A stretch of DNA of 64,000 nucleotides from Amborella trichopoda. Its lineage: Eukaryota; Streptophyta; Magnoliopsida; Amborellales; Amborellaceae. Under the pieces are notes generated by a model. The model searched no databases and was not told where the DNA came from. It saw only the letters and a program-made list of their open reading frames with translations. The stretch lies in NCBI RefSeq assembly GCF_000471905.2, contig NW_006499776.1, forward strand, positions 813,166 through 877,165, written 5' to 3'. The translations under genes and the position numbers were made by a program. This document shows, piece after piece, positions 45,357-56,487 of the stretch; within the stretch, counting starts at the first letter, position 1, and each line of letters starts with the position of its first letter.

Positions 45357-46604
45357 TGGTGGAAAACACAAATTGCTGACAGTCTCATAATGGCCCCAAA
45401 ATTGGTCAAGATCTTCATCAACACGTCAAAAGACTGCCTGCCATATTTCGTCATGATCACACATGTCTAAGGCAATGAACACAAAGAAATAATTTTAGCA
45501 AAATTGGTCTCTAGCACCGTGAAATGGACCCTGTAACTAGAACTGAATTTTTGATGCATCGAATAGCTCTGAGACCACCTTCATTGGATCTGACATGGTT
45601 GAAAACCCTTATGGGTCGAGTTTCGGCTTAATCGGGCCTTCAAAACGAAGTTATGGGCAAAAGACTAGAAAGGGGTAGGCAGCACACTATTCTCGTGTGG
45701 CCTCAGTCCATCAAAACACCATTAAATGTGGTTATTTTTTACAGTCAGGGGCAATCACTTGCGAGGTCCATATCTCACTCGTTTCAAGTCAGATCGTACT
45801 CAAATTTTTTGAACGTGTTCGTCTCGTTGAGACGAGCATTTCGATATGTGATACGCCCCGTGACAATGCCTGAGCATAGAGAAAAACTAAATAAAAGTTG
45901 TTGATTCATGAAGGAAGTTGAAGAAGATTCAGCAGTAGCACGCCTCATTTGTGCAGTCAGATCACAATGCTCGCACACCCGATCAACACAAAACTAATTG
46001 CATTATGTGTGTGAGGTCTGAGGCTATCTCTCGTCTAAACTTCTCGTACTATGAACGATTGGATTCAACACACAAAGGCATCAAAGCTGCTGTAAATTCC
46101 GGCCATCGGATTTCAAGATTCTGGTAAAAAACTCAAGACGACAAAATCTTCATCCAGACACAAAATCAAGCTGCATTTATTGCAACATGATCGTGACGGC
46201 ATGCTCAGTGTGATTCAATGAAGAAGTCATGAAGAAACATTAAGGAATAAACACACAATCGATCCGAAGTTTTCACGATTCATCTAAAATTTAAGTCTAA
46301 TGATCATGGCTCAAATATATGATTAATGGCTCGAAGTTGATATCAAAATGATCGTATGCCGAGACCTACAAGAAAACAATAATCTTTCAACCAAACAGGC
46401 ATCAGAACGACCCTGGGTCAGCCACGAAAGATCATGCAAGTTCTCAAACAGCAGCAGGTGACTGTTCTGGAATTCCACACATTGTTAGGGAGAGGTAAAA
46501 TAGTCATTTTTTACCCATTTTTAGAATTTCTTTAAATTCAATTAAATTGTAACTATCTTCAATTCTAAGTAGTTTTTGGGCGTACACCCACATTTTAGCC
46601 CAAT

Positions 46605-46614
46605 TCTATATAAA
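46605..46614 (+). promoter_or_regulatory. LTR TATA box, element B 3' LTR
   Basis: TCTATATAAA is at the position conserved in all four LTRs. Confidence 0.7.
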
Positions 46615-46665
46615 CAGACAATGCCTCACTATACAAAGGACAAATCCATTATTCTTGGATCAATC

Positions 46666-46671
46666 AATAAA
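46666..46671 (+). other. LTR poly(A) signal AATAAA, element B 3' LTR
   Basis: AATAAA lies about 55 bp after the TATA box. Confidence 0.6.
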
Positions 46672-46869
46672 ATTTTGAATTTTCCCTGAGCATGTGGCTA
46701 TGTCTTAGAGAGAGAGAGGAGAGAGATGAAAAGGGCCGGTATCCTTCAGGCAGGTAACTTTCCCTCTCCTCCCCTCTTTCTCATCTCTATCTTTTTCTCG
46801 TCTCTATCTCTATCTCTCTTCTTCTCATCTTTATCTCTTTCTCTCTCATCTTCTCATCTCTATCTCCTA

Positions 46870-48060
46870 CCGTTCCCTGTCACAGTCGGTGAAGTCTAGC
46901 ACCGTCTAGATTTCTCTCTCTTCTTCTCTTCTTCTCCTCTGTCACAGTCGGTGAAGCTTAACACCGGTTGGATTTCTTTCACTCTCTCTCGTCTGTCACA
47001 GATGGCGAAGCCTAACACCAGCTGGATTTCTTACTCTCTCCTTCTCTTCTGTCATAGTCGGCAAAGCCTAGCGCCGACTGGATTTCTTTCTCCTTCTCTT
47101 CTATCACATTCGGCGAAGCTTAGCGCAGGTTGGATTTCTCTCTCTCCTTCTCTTCTGTCTTAGTCGGTAAAGCCTAGCGCCGGCTTGATTTCTCTCTCTT
47201 CTTCTCATCTGTCAGAGTCGGCGAAGCCTAATGCCGATTGGATTTCTTTCTCTCTCTTCTGTCATAGTCGACGAAACCCAGTGTCGGCTGAATTTCTTTC
47301 TCCCTCTTTCTCTTCTGTCACAGTCGGTGAAGCCTAATGCTGGTTGGATTTCTCTCTCTCTTTCTCTCTTGTCACAGTCAGTGAAGCCTAGCACCGACTG
47401 GATTTCTCTCTCTTCTTCTCTTCGATCACAATCGGCGAAGCCCAACGCCAGCTGGATTTGTTTCTCTCTCTTCTTCTCGTTTGTCACAGTCAACAAAGCC
47501 TAGTGCCGGTTGGATTTCTCTCTCTTTTTCTATCTTAGTCCACGAAGCCTAGCGCTTACTTGATCTCTCTCTCTTGCCTCTCTACCAAAACAACCAGCGC
47601 GAGCCTAACATCGGCTAAGTGTCTTCTTTTCTCTTCTTCTGACACAGTCGGCGAAGCCTAGCATCAGCTTGATCTCTCTCTCTTGCCTCTCTACCATCAC
47701 ACCTGGAGCGAGCCTAGCGTCGGCTGGGTCTCTTCTTTTCTCTTCTTCTGACACAGTTGGTGAAGCTTAGCATTGACTGCATCTTCTCTCTCTTCTTTTG
47801 ATACAGTAGATGAAGCCTAGCGCCAATTGTTGCTTCTCTCTCTTCTTTTGACACTATAAGTGAAGCCAATACTGACTGCATCTTCTCTCTCTTCTTCTAG
47901 CACAGTCAGTGAAGCCTAACGCCGACTGCGTCTTCTTTCTCTTCTCCTCTGTATAAACACAGTCGGTGCAGCCTAGTGTTGACTGCATTTTTTCTCTCTT
48001 CCTTCTAACACAGTCGGCAATGCCTAGTGCCGACTGCATCTTCCTTGCCTCTCTCTCTTT
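46870..48060 (+). repeat. 54-bp minisatellite with built-in hairpin, B 3' LTR
   Basis: About 20 units recur; starts at 46941, 46995, 47051, 47103, 47157 and 47211 give spacings of 52-56 bp. Each unit has CACAGTCGGTGAAGCCTAG, then CACCGACTGGATTT, then a CT-rich part. Arms CAGTCGGTG and CACCGACTG are inverted repeats around AAGCCTAG. It is the same family as 16410-16895 on the other strand. Open frames on the minus strand through it are by-products. Confidence 0.9.
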
Positions 48061-48884
48061 TATTCTCATGCCTTTCATACTCTTATCTTCCCTTCTTCTC
48101 CTTCCTTCCTTCTGTTCCCTTCTTCTCTTATTCCATTTATTATTCTTTCCTCATAATCATCATTCTGTTATTCTTTCATTCGACTAAGAGGGATTGAGAT
48201 TAGCCTCTTATGGCAGTCTTGTCATCCAGTCGTAATGTTATTGTGCCAGGATTACTTGGCCCGCTTTATTGCAACGACAGACTAACCATCGTGCCTAGCT
48301 AGTTGGTACTGGTAATGATGTCTAAGACCATCGTGCCTAGTCAGTTAGTACTTAGTTGCCAAGCCCATTTTATGACCATGTTAGGCCAATTATTCATCAT
48401 CTTAGTCACCGCTCTGATCTTCCTACTCAATCGAATTCTTCTCTCCCCCGTCTTTCTTCTCTTATTTTTCTTTTTGATTGTGCACACTTGTGTACATTCA
48501 TCAAAGAGGAAAAGGGTGAGATCTAACCCACCTGTCTTATAACCTTTAACATATGTGTGTTATTGTAGAAAATAAGAAGAATACAGGCTAAGGGAGACGA
48601 TTTTGAATCAGTTTTATTACTAGGGAGCTTTCTTCATGATCTAAGAGGGAGCCCACACAAGCCAGCCCGAGTAGGTCTCGAACCCACCTTAAATTCCTCT
48701 CTCACCTGTTGGTAACACCTGTCCCTGTTCTCAAACGAGGTTCTGGAGAGAGCGATCTCAAAAAAACGTCTTAGGTCTTCCATCGAAAACCCGAGACACA
48801 TGCTGCCCGATCCTTAAAACGATCCGAAGGGAAATATCAAGGCACCTAATCAGCACACAATGCCCATTTTTTTTCATGTGAAGG

Positions 48885-49950
48885 CGTATTTAGAGTCGTT
48901 CCATCGAGACCTATGCGAAGCCTTTTAATGTCATGCGGACAGAATGTGCAATATAGTTTAGGATCATACAGGTGGACTCTAGTGGTGGTGAATGGTAGTA
49001 TGTGGAAGCCATAGAGTTAGCTTAGTGATGACTTTGACTCACTTGGGAAGATGGCATGAAGTTGCCTTTGTGAAGAGTTGATGATGGATGGATGGTGGGT
49101 GAACAATGGTGACCCACTAGCTCACGGCGAGTATGGCTCGAGGAACGGTTCTCCATTTGGTGAGCATTAGTAAGACTCACTGGAGGAAAAGATGGTAATG
49201 ATGGTGAAGGTGGTGCACGCACATGCATGGGCCAACTAAGGAAGGCGTGCATGAAGATGGGCGTAAAGGGCATGTGTTTGTAGGCTCATCGAGAAGAAAA
49301 TGAAGGTGGTATGCGCACTAACGGATCGGTTAGGGAAGACGTGCATTAAGATGTACGTAAAATGTGCGTGCACGTATGCAGTTTAACGTCATCCAGTTTA
49401 ACGTCATACGGTTTAACGTCATGTGTGTGCACGTGCGCGTATGTAGGCTCATTGGGAAGGAAATGGTGGCGGTATGCGCACACGAGCAGGTCGGTTTAGG
49501 GAAGACGTGCACGAAGACTAGGCAAAGCAGTTCAACGTCATGCAGTCTGGACGTGCACTATATAATAGGGTCATACAGTTGGACTGTGGTTATGCAGTAT
49601 AAGGTCATGTAACTAGGACTATGCAGTTTAAGGTCATGCACTGAGACCTCCGCTACAGTTTAAGGTCATATAGTTTGGACCATGGCTACGCAGTTTAAGG
49701 TCATGCAACATGGACTATGCAGTTTAAGGTCGTGCGATGAGACCTCCGCTACAGTTTAAGGTCATATAGTTTGGACCATGGCTACGCAGTTTAAGGTCAT
49801 ATAGTTTGGACCATGGCTACGCAGTTTAAGGTCATGCAGCATGGAAAGGTCGTGCGATGAGACCTCCGCTACAGTTTAAGGTCATATAGTTTGGACCATG
49901 GCTACGCAGTATAATGTCATGCAGCATGGACCAATGTGTGGGTTGTCATG
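48885..49950. repeat. 35-bp-type array in the 3' region of element C, part 1
   Basis: Units lie at 48885-48975 and 49370-49940, with the conserved island between. At 49620-49930 the order is regular: 32-bp (…GAGACCTCCGCTACAG), 35-bp (TTTAAGGTCATATAGTTTGG then ACCATGGCTACGCAG, at 49755-49789 and 49790-49824) and 29-bp units. This makes a composite period of 96 bp. Confidence 0.88.
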
Positions 49951-50400
49951 TAGGTAAATCTACATGAGGGATGGGTTGTGGATAACAATCTGATTCCCTG
50001 GGGATAGAGATAGTTAAGGCTATACACAAGTGAGAGGTTTAGATAGAGATGGCGGCACTCGAGGAGTGACAAATGGACATGCCTTCACCGGAGATTAGGA
50101 GGTCCAATGTGACCTCTTGGGGATAATGAGCAATGACCTGTATGTGACTCTACTGAGGATAACAGGCCAGAGCACAAATGAACTTCATGTGGGTTGAGAA
50201 GATAAGAAGGGCCCTAAGCTCCCTGGGGATAGTGCGTCGTAATAAGACGTAACTCTTATTGGGATGTTGATGTGAAATAAACCCATTAGGGGTTAGAGGG
50301 GTAGGTATGACTCTTGCACACATCTAACTCCACTGGGGATGTTGATGAAATACCCTTTTAGCGAGGAGGTGTTCAATCTCTCGATTGGAGTTGTGCATAT
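49951..50400. repeat. GACTCC-CTGGGGAT-type repeats, element C
   Basis: GATTCCCTGGGGATA and variants occur at 49993, 50090, 50130, 50225 and 50330, matching A 21976-22375. Confidence 0.65.
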
Positions 50401-50810
50401 GGACCCTTTGTCGTTCCGTGCGTTATAATTTTAGGGTCTTGTAGCTTGGACCATGGCTATGCAGTTTAAAGTCATGCAGCAAGGATCGTGAAGTTTAAGG
50501 TCGTGAAACTAGACCTTCACTTCAAGTTAAGGTCGTATAGTTTGATCCATGGCTTTGCAGCTTAAGGTTATGCAACATGGACCGTGGTCATACTATTTTT
50601 AGTCATGAGACAAGGACTATACGGTCGTGCAACCAGACCTCCGCTACAGTTTAAGGTCATGTAGTTCGGACCGTGGTCGTACAGTTTTGAGTCATGCGAT
50701 AAGGACTATGCAGTTTAAGGTCATACAACTAGACTACCGCTACAGTTTAAGGTCATATAGTTCGGACCGTGCAATTTAGGGTCATGCATCTGGACCGTGG
50801 CGTGGTAAGG
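50401..50810. repeat. 35-bp-type array in the 3' region of element C, part 2
   Basis: A second run of TTTAAGGTCATGCAGC- and TTTAAGGTCATATAGTTCGG-type units lies on the pol side of the GGGGAT block, a position without a counterpart in A or B. Confidence 0.82.
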
Positions 50811-50953
50811 GACTTTAACTCCATGGCCAACAGAGTCGTCACTAGAGGCTGGACTCCCCGAGGAGTGAGGTTGTGGTGTAGGGGATGAACTTCCTGATAG
50901 TATAAGACGATGATCCAGTTGAGAGTGTCAGGGAGTGCGCGTAGCATTAAGTG
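50811..50953. other. junction between C pol remnant and 3' repeats
   Basis: The sequence includes GACTCCCCGAGGAGTG and a TGTCAGATAGCAC stretch. Nothing coding is seen. The deletion of the second RNase H, integrase and argonaute segment has one end here or in the repeat just beyond. Confidence 0.5.
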
Positions 50954-51290
50954 TCAGATAGCACACGTGGCATTACGCCCCTTGGTGAAGCGTGCGGCAG
51001 TGGCCCTTGGCAAAACAAATGGCGATAATTCTTTCAACGAGGTGCACGGCGATGGCCCTTGACGAAAGCACGCAGCGATGAATTTTTGATGAGGTTGCTT
51101 GACGATGACCCTTGATGAGGTCGCGTGACGATGACCTTTGACTGCCTTCTGTGGTACATACGTGATGTCGAACTCCATCAGTAATATTTGCCAAACGTTT
51201 TGACAAGCATGGTCGGGTCATAAGGAACTTGATCGGGTCCACCTTGGAGATTAACTTGATCTCGTGATCGAGCAAGTAATGGTGGAGCTT
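50954..51290 (-). pseudogene. end of first RNase H of element C, run into a short repeat
   Basis: The frame reads DHEIKLISKVDPIKFLMTRP, CLSKRLAN, then TDGVRHHVCTTEGSQ in a shifted frame. This corresponds to the RNase H of B near 38470-38640. It then enters units of about 27-30 bp (GACGATGACCCTTGATGAGG, 50990-51140) that have no place in pol and look like LTR or leader minisatellite of this family (compare 57150-57230). Confidence 0.75.
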
Positions 51291-52170
51291 CTATACCACA
51301 AAGATTAAGGCTAGGCACATCTTCTCGATGGGACCGTTTTTCTTCTTAGCCCCTTGCATTCTGTGGCTGAGATAGTCGTCATGGCCCACTGGTATGTGGG
51401 CGTCCTTTGTTTCAGATTTCGCCACAAGGTCATTCACATCGCACTCAAGCTCCTTGTGGATCATGTCCTTGAAGATGGTCGTCATGGCTCGCTGGTATGT
51501 GGCATCAGCATTCTTTAACCTAAAAGGCATCATAGTGTAGCAAAAGACGCCTCTTGGGGTCAAGAACACAAGAGCCTCGTCATCTTCTGGTGCCATCCTG
51601 ATTTGATTATAACCAGAATACCCATCCGTAAAGGAGAAGATTTGGCAATGAGTTCTGGAGTCGACCAGCATCTCGTTGAATGGGAGGGGCAAGTCATCCT
51701 TGGGGCAGGCAGTGTTCAAATAGAGGAAGTCAATACAGACTCTAGTTTGGCCATTCTTCTTGTCGACTGAGAAAATATTTTTCATCAATTTTGGGCATTT
51801 GACTTCACGTATGAATCCTGCTTGCCTAAGCTTGTTCACTTCAACATCAATTTGCATCTCCAAGTCGAGTGTAAACCTCCTTGATTTCTGCTTCATGAGT
51901 TTGATGGTTGGATCAATACTAAGGTGATGGACAACAATCTGAGCGTCTAGACTGGGCATCTCATGATAATGCCAGGCGAAAACATCCCAATTTGCTCGGA
52001 GGAAGGAGATATAACTTTCTTTTTCCTCTAGAGACATTTTTGCTGAGATAAAAGTTGGCCTTAGGTCGGCCTCATCCCCTAGGTTGATCTCTTCGAGCTC
52101 ATCAGCCGTGGCCTGACCGCCTTCTTCTCACTCTTCTGGAGCTTCCTGGAATTCCCCATCAGGAGACTCA
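51291..52170 (-). pseudogene. reverse transcriptase of element C fused to RNase H remnant
   Basis: From EEINLGDEADLRPTFISAKM the frame gives WHYHEMPSLDAQI, RRFTLDLEMQIDVEV, GFIREVKCPKL, QTRVCIDFLYLNTACPKDDL, SFTDGYSGYNQIRMAPEDD, GVFCYTMMPFRLKNADATYQ and CDVNDLVAKS. The catalytic YVDD is DVND, so it is dead. After TKDAHIP the frame continues VGHDDYLSHRMQGAKKKNGP and IEKMCLALIFVV: an in-frame deletion has removed the RT thumb and the first half of RNase H. A TGA replaces the Trp of EEWEEG upstream, at about 52130. Confidence 0.92.
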
Positions 52171-52952
52171 CCAGGATTTTCATTGACCTCCAATGCAGAA
52201 GCCCATGATCCGAACATCTCTGGTTAGTCTAGGAGATGGAATGGTCAGCTTCGAACGAGGAGTCCATGACCTCGTGAGTGGGATCACTTGGTGCTTGCCC
52301 CGATCTAGGTGACACTTCATGCACCTAGATCATGTGGCAGGGCTCGTGGGATTAGGAACTTGGAAGATGACTCGGTTTTTGCTCGGGTTGACAGGGTGTC
52401 GGCGGCTATCGAGAATCCAGCCGCCTAGGCCAGCATCTCTCTGAGGTGCTCTTATTGTGGCTGGGTGAGGCTGGTGTCTCCAAACTCTTTGTTTAGAGTG
52501 TCAAAGTCTGGGCACCATCGAGTTGCACCTGTGGAGAAAATAGAAGAGGAAGCAGGAAAAGAAGAGTTAGAACGTTCCGAGCAGCCTTTTACGTTGTCAC
52601 AGGAATTTGACGTGCCCAGGGAATATTTTAGGTCTTGCCCTAGGTTTGACCGTCGTGGGATGCATTTAGCATCGTCACCCATATTGGGGGAATCCCAAGC
52701 TGTTAGTTACTCAGGGATGTCTGCATGATTGGACGAAAGGACGAGGCAAGATGTGCCTGGGATAAATTCTTGTAAGGTCGGCAGTGGAGGAAGGGGCCGG
52801 AATTCTTCCTCGACTGGTGGTTGAAGAGGATGATTCCTTCGACGGGCCGACCTAGGTGCCCGCCGTCTCCTTTGGGATCCTTGAGGGGATGTCTGGACCA
52901 CCCTATCAAGCTGGTAAGTAGCCCTAGCATGGTAGATTGCCTCACGTTTCAA
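52171..52952 (-). pseudogene. gag-RT spacer region of element C
   Basis: It has the conserved patch VEEEFRPLPPLPTLQEFIPG (about 52755-52820), a basic stretch GSQRRRRAPRSARRRN before it, and WCPDFDTLNKEFGDTSLTQ at 52452-52520, aligned to KCPDFEALDREIEETNIS in A. No protease motif is seen. The region 52200-52440 is non-conserved and disrupted. Confidence 0.68.
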
Positions 52953-53139
52953 GGATTTGAGCCTACTCTGCCCATGATAGACTTTCCAGGGATGAGAGGT
53001 CGAAGGCTCTGAAGGGTTCAGTGTATCCTCAGGAGGGACTGGTAGTGTGGCTTCTTTTGGAAAGGAAGCGACGGCTTGGACGTGATTCGGGAGAACTGCA
53101 CAAACGATGTGGCCCTACTGAACTTTCTCCGGGACTATA

Positions 53140-53790
53140 GCTTCAAACCCAGAGCACTCGTTGAGTTCGTGTCCTCATACTTAGTGATACAGGCACCTGA
53201 GATTTTCTATGTCGTGCCCTGAGTAAATCGCTTGGGCTGCCTAGCGGGCTTGGGGGTGACAAGGCCTTGTTGGAGCATTTCGTTGAAGAGGGCCTGCAGA
53301 GGATCTAGCTCAACACTTCCTTGGGCTTGCGTCAAGAGGTCTTCTTACTCATGCGGAAGAGGGACTCGAGGGTGTCCTTTTGGGTTGCCTTGAACTTCCT
53401 GGTACTGCTGCATCTTCTCAGTCAAGAGCTTGTGGAAGCCAGTGCATTCGCTAACATCGTGGCCTCGTATGTGCTGATACGCGCATCAGAGGTTCTCGGT
53501 TTCTAGAGGAATGAACTTGAGTTGCATTGCCAGCTTGGGAGTGACGAGCCCTTCTTCTAGCATTATGGAGAAAAACGCAAGAAGGATAGCAGGTGCCCCA
53601 TCGTCCTCTTGGATCGTGACTATGTGAGAAACCTCAGTTGCCCTGAACGCTTTCTTCAACTCTTTGAGCTTTGTCTAACCCTTGTTGATAAGCGCTTCCA
53701 TCGTGTCGTTGAGCTTATAACAGTTGTAAGTGGGGTGGCATACCCTCCTATGATAGGCGCGGTACTTCTCCTTTGCCTACTGCCCAGTCG
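53140..53790 (-). pseudogene. gag knuckle region of element C with duplicated second knuckle
   Basis: The first knuckle (RAYHRRVCHPTYNCYKLNDT, near 53690-53765) has Cys to Arg at its first ligand. The second is present twice: CAYQHIRGHDVSECTGFHKL near 53430-53490 and CLYH…GHELNECSGFEAI near 53150-53200, the latter with a stop inside. DNA around the two (53130-53400 and 53420-53640) is related, so this is a tandem duplication of about 270 bp specific to this copy. Confidence 0.75.
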
Positions 53791-54106
53791 ACTTCGCAGT
53801 ATTGGCCTCCGACAACTGTATCATGTTCTGTTCTAGCAATAGCCGAAGTAGTGCAGGCATCCATTCTGTGTCGGAGGGGTAAACCTTATTGTGGTGCTGG
53901 GCACAATAGTCATTTTGCCTAGAATTTTTAGGAGGCGGGACGCTGTTGCAAGGTTGTTGCTTGCTCTCAGCCAGAGACGCCTATGCCTTGGAAACGTCCA
54001 GGGTTTGAGGAACCGCGCCTTTGGTGTCAGCCACAGTGACATCCGCGCTGATTATTGTCTTTTGGCTGCACTAACTATTGGAGTGAGAGTTTGAGCTGGC
54101 AAGTTG

Positions 54107-54922
54107 CTAACGAGGGTTTCCATGATGCATGAATAATCCCTCAATACGAACTGCCTTGGAGATAAGCTTTGACATGGACGGTGGATTGGGTGCCTCGACA
54201 TGTGGAGTGATCTCAGGATGCATGTTCCGTATCCAGGTTTGGACCGCTTCCTTCTCGGTAATCGGAGTGTCATGGAAGGTTGCCAACACTCTCCAGCAGG
54301 TGATGAACTTGTCAACCGGCTCACCAGGGTCTTGCATCAAGGTGAGGAGTTTGATGGTCTCCACGTTCCTTTGGACTTCGTAGAAGTGTTGATAGAACAA
54401 CTACTCCATCTCTTGCCACATGTGTATCGAGTTGGGAGGCAGCCAAGCATACCACCAGAAAGCTGGCCCTTCAAGAGTTTTGACGAACTGGTGGAGGAGG
54501 AGTAGTCCGTCAGTTGTCGTCTCCCGACAGGCCCCCTGGAAGTGAGCAGTATGCTGATACGGAGACGTAGTACCATTGAACATGGGAAGCTTCCCCTTTT
54601 GATAGTTCAGAGGGAAGGTACTTGGTCTATGTACAAAGGGTACGACTTTTGATAGAGCAACGTCTCCTGTATGCCTAGGACCTTGTTCTTGAGGCTATGG
54701 GCCACCATAAAATCTATGTCGGTTTGGGAGACCCCATGGGAGGTAGAACTATCTTGGGAGGCTAATGGAGGAGTTTGCCTGGGAACTGTGTCCTTACTAG
54801 TCAGGGAATTGGTCGAAGAAGGGGACCTCGAGGCCTCTACGTGTTCCATCTTTCAAAGGATGGCTTACATCATTTCCTCGAACTTGCTCCTCCTGAGCGT
54901 TGTCTGAGTCATTGATCACCAT
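54107..54922 (-). pseudogene. gag of element C
   Basis: The start codon at 54922 (MVINDSDN) aligns with the B gag start. The frame shifts soon after, then KMEHVEASRSPSSTN and DIDFMVAHSLKN follow. A second frame gives MFNGTTSPYQHTAHFQGACR, FWWYAWLPPNSIHMWQEME, a TAG, and LFYQHFYEVQRNVETIKLLT through RNMHPEITPHVEAPNP. It fits PF03732 gag and is disrupted by at least one frameshift and two stops. Confidence 0.88.
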
Positions 54923-55110
54923 GACACTGACCGTCTCTTCTGGAGGGTTAGAGTCTGGTGGGACAATGGACAGCCGATGTTGGCGAGTGGTGCGTGGCAA
55001 GTCAGTTTGAAGGAGTTGAGCCTGCCTGATTGCATTCGAGCCTTGTATGCCGATCTTGTGAGGACCAGTTCTTGATGGTCTTGGGACCGTCGTTTCTGAG
55101 TAGTGACGAC

Positions 55111-55383
55111 CTAGCAATACTCTTGGACTCGATCAGGCTCTGGAGTTTGGAGAGGGAAAAAGGGGTTACGAGGTAGGAGGTCATTAAAGTTGGTGACCTC
55201 GACTGCCTCGGAGGCTTCGTTGATCAGGATCTGAAGACCTCTCTTCTCCTTAACCCTGAGACGGCTGTGGACTTCACTCCAGAATCGAGTCTGAGACCTA
55301 GACTGCCCCGCTTTCTTTGAACACACAAGGACCGTGTCTATGAGTTAGAGCAAGGAGTGGGGTCCAAGGACAAAAGGCATCAT
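55111..55383 (-). pseudogene. ORF1 upstream of gag, element C
   Basis: The frame MPFVLGPHSLL, stop, LIDTVLVCSKK, SQTRFWSEVHSRLRVKEKRG, LQILINEASEAVEVTNFNDL and NPFFPLQTPEPDRVQEYC matches B 33979-34302 residue by residue without gaps. About half the residues agree. Its role is unknown; see the B entry. Confidence 0.6.
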
Positions 55384-56122
55384 GGGTTTCTGCCTTGGAC
55401 GCTAGAGGCCTCTGTCTCACTTCAGGCCGTTGCTCCGCGGTGGCGTAGAGCTAACGTTGCCCTGGCCTGTGGAAAGAAAATGCATAGCGCACTAAGAAGG
55501 CTTAGCCCTGGATATGAGTTCAAGGCAATGTGAGGGTTGCCCCGAGGTGTGGCTCGAGTGGATGGACCACGATCCCTTGGATGTGTGTGAGGGGTGAAGA
55601 TCTCAGGACCTCCGCCTCTATGTGCTGACCCTCCAGGTGTGGAGTTTCGGGGTGTTAAAGGAGCATAAGGGGTTCCTTTTGACGAAACTCAGGAGAGATG
55701 ACAACTCACTTGCCTTTCGTAGGAGTGATGGAGCCAGCCTTTCGGTGTGCCTCAGCAATATGACCAACAAGAGACTGGCTGGTGGCATGGTGTGTGCTAT
55801 GTGTGGTGGCAGATGTACCACCGTTGTAAGAGGCCTTGGTGGAGGGTCCACCAGAGCGAGGCAGTAGGGAGGCGAGGACTTTTAAGTCCCCACTCGCACC
55901 ATCTAGGTGAGAACCTGGGAGCTGGATTGTGAGTTCTGACTCATGAGGAGAGTAGGGAAGGAAGCTTCAGCAGTTTGCTTCTCTGGGACGGTCACGAGTG
56001 TGAGGAAAAGGAAGTCCCCGACTCGAATGAATTAGTTGAACAACCCAGGTGCCATATAAATTAATGCAGAAAGTAAAAGAGGATACTGGTGAAACAAGAG
56101 CGAGCCGACTAAGGGGTAGTAA
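55384..56122 (-). other. 5' leader of element C
   Basis: This is homologous to the leaders of B and D (shared GTGGGGACTTAAAAGTCC and CTGGTGGACCCTCCACCA on the minus strand). No conserved reading frame is seen in it. Confidence 0.75.
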
Positions 56123-56141
56123 GTCCCCATTGGAGTCGCCA
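56123..56141 (-). other. primer binding site, element C
   Basis: The minus strand reads TGGCGACTCCAATGGGGAC, three bases after the LTR end. It is complementary to a tRNA 3' end GGAGTCGCCA, which fits plant tRNA-Arg(ACG) as I recall it. Ogre/Tat elements use a tRNA-Arg primer. Confidence 0.75.
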
Positions 56142-56487
56142 AGCTGGTTAGATGCCTTTATCTCGCCTTTCGAATCTAAATGATTTGATGGCACGTATCT
56201 CAAGTTTTTAGCAAACTCAGGATTTGAGATTGCTCCTTCAGAACCTTGCTCGATAGCAAGGCAGGTACACCAATAGATGAGAGAGGATATGAAGGTGGAT
56301 TCGAGACTTACTCGGGCTGGCTCGCATGGGCACCCTCTTTGATCATGAAGAAAGCCCCCCAGCTGATTTAGCTGGTTCGGAATCGCTTTCCTTGACCTGT
56401 ACTCTTCTTGTTTTCTGCATAATACTTCTATGGTTAATTTGTGAGACAAGTGGGCCAAAGAGACCCACCCTTGGCTTAGGGCACTGC

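Larger units (their letters stand above)
29790..48852 (+). mobile_element. Ty3/gypsy (Tat-like) element B, nearly full length
   Basis: Order: 5' LTR (29790-32042, 3' part lost), copia relic (32043-33262), leader, ORF1, gag, knuckles, spacer, RT, RNase H x2, integrase, argonaute fragment, long 3' region with repeat arrays, 3' LTR (about 45357-48852). Its two LTRs match only at roughly 70-75% of positions in the parts compared (29880-30240 and 45370-45730). The 3' LTR also lacks about 70 bp of the usual start. Either the insertion is old or the two LTRs come from different insertions. No matching target duplication was found. Confidence 0.85.
45357..48852 (+). repeat. 3' LTR of element B, about 3.5 kb
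   Basis: The start is near TGGTGGAAAACACAAATTGC (45357), about 70 bp into the LTR compared with the B 5', A and C starts. It then follows the LTR core, TATA box, AATAAA, GA repeat, the 54-bp minisatellite, a conserved CGACAGACTAACCATCG stretch and the LTR end (…CACCTAATCA), which matches the D and C LTR ends. It abuts C-type sequence at about 48856. Confidence 0.85.

Noticed and set aside
47212..48078. Minus-strand frames with repeated LGFTDCDRRE
   Set aside because: A 54-bp unit (18 codons) repeats with frame kept. It is minisatellite, not a protein repeat gene.
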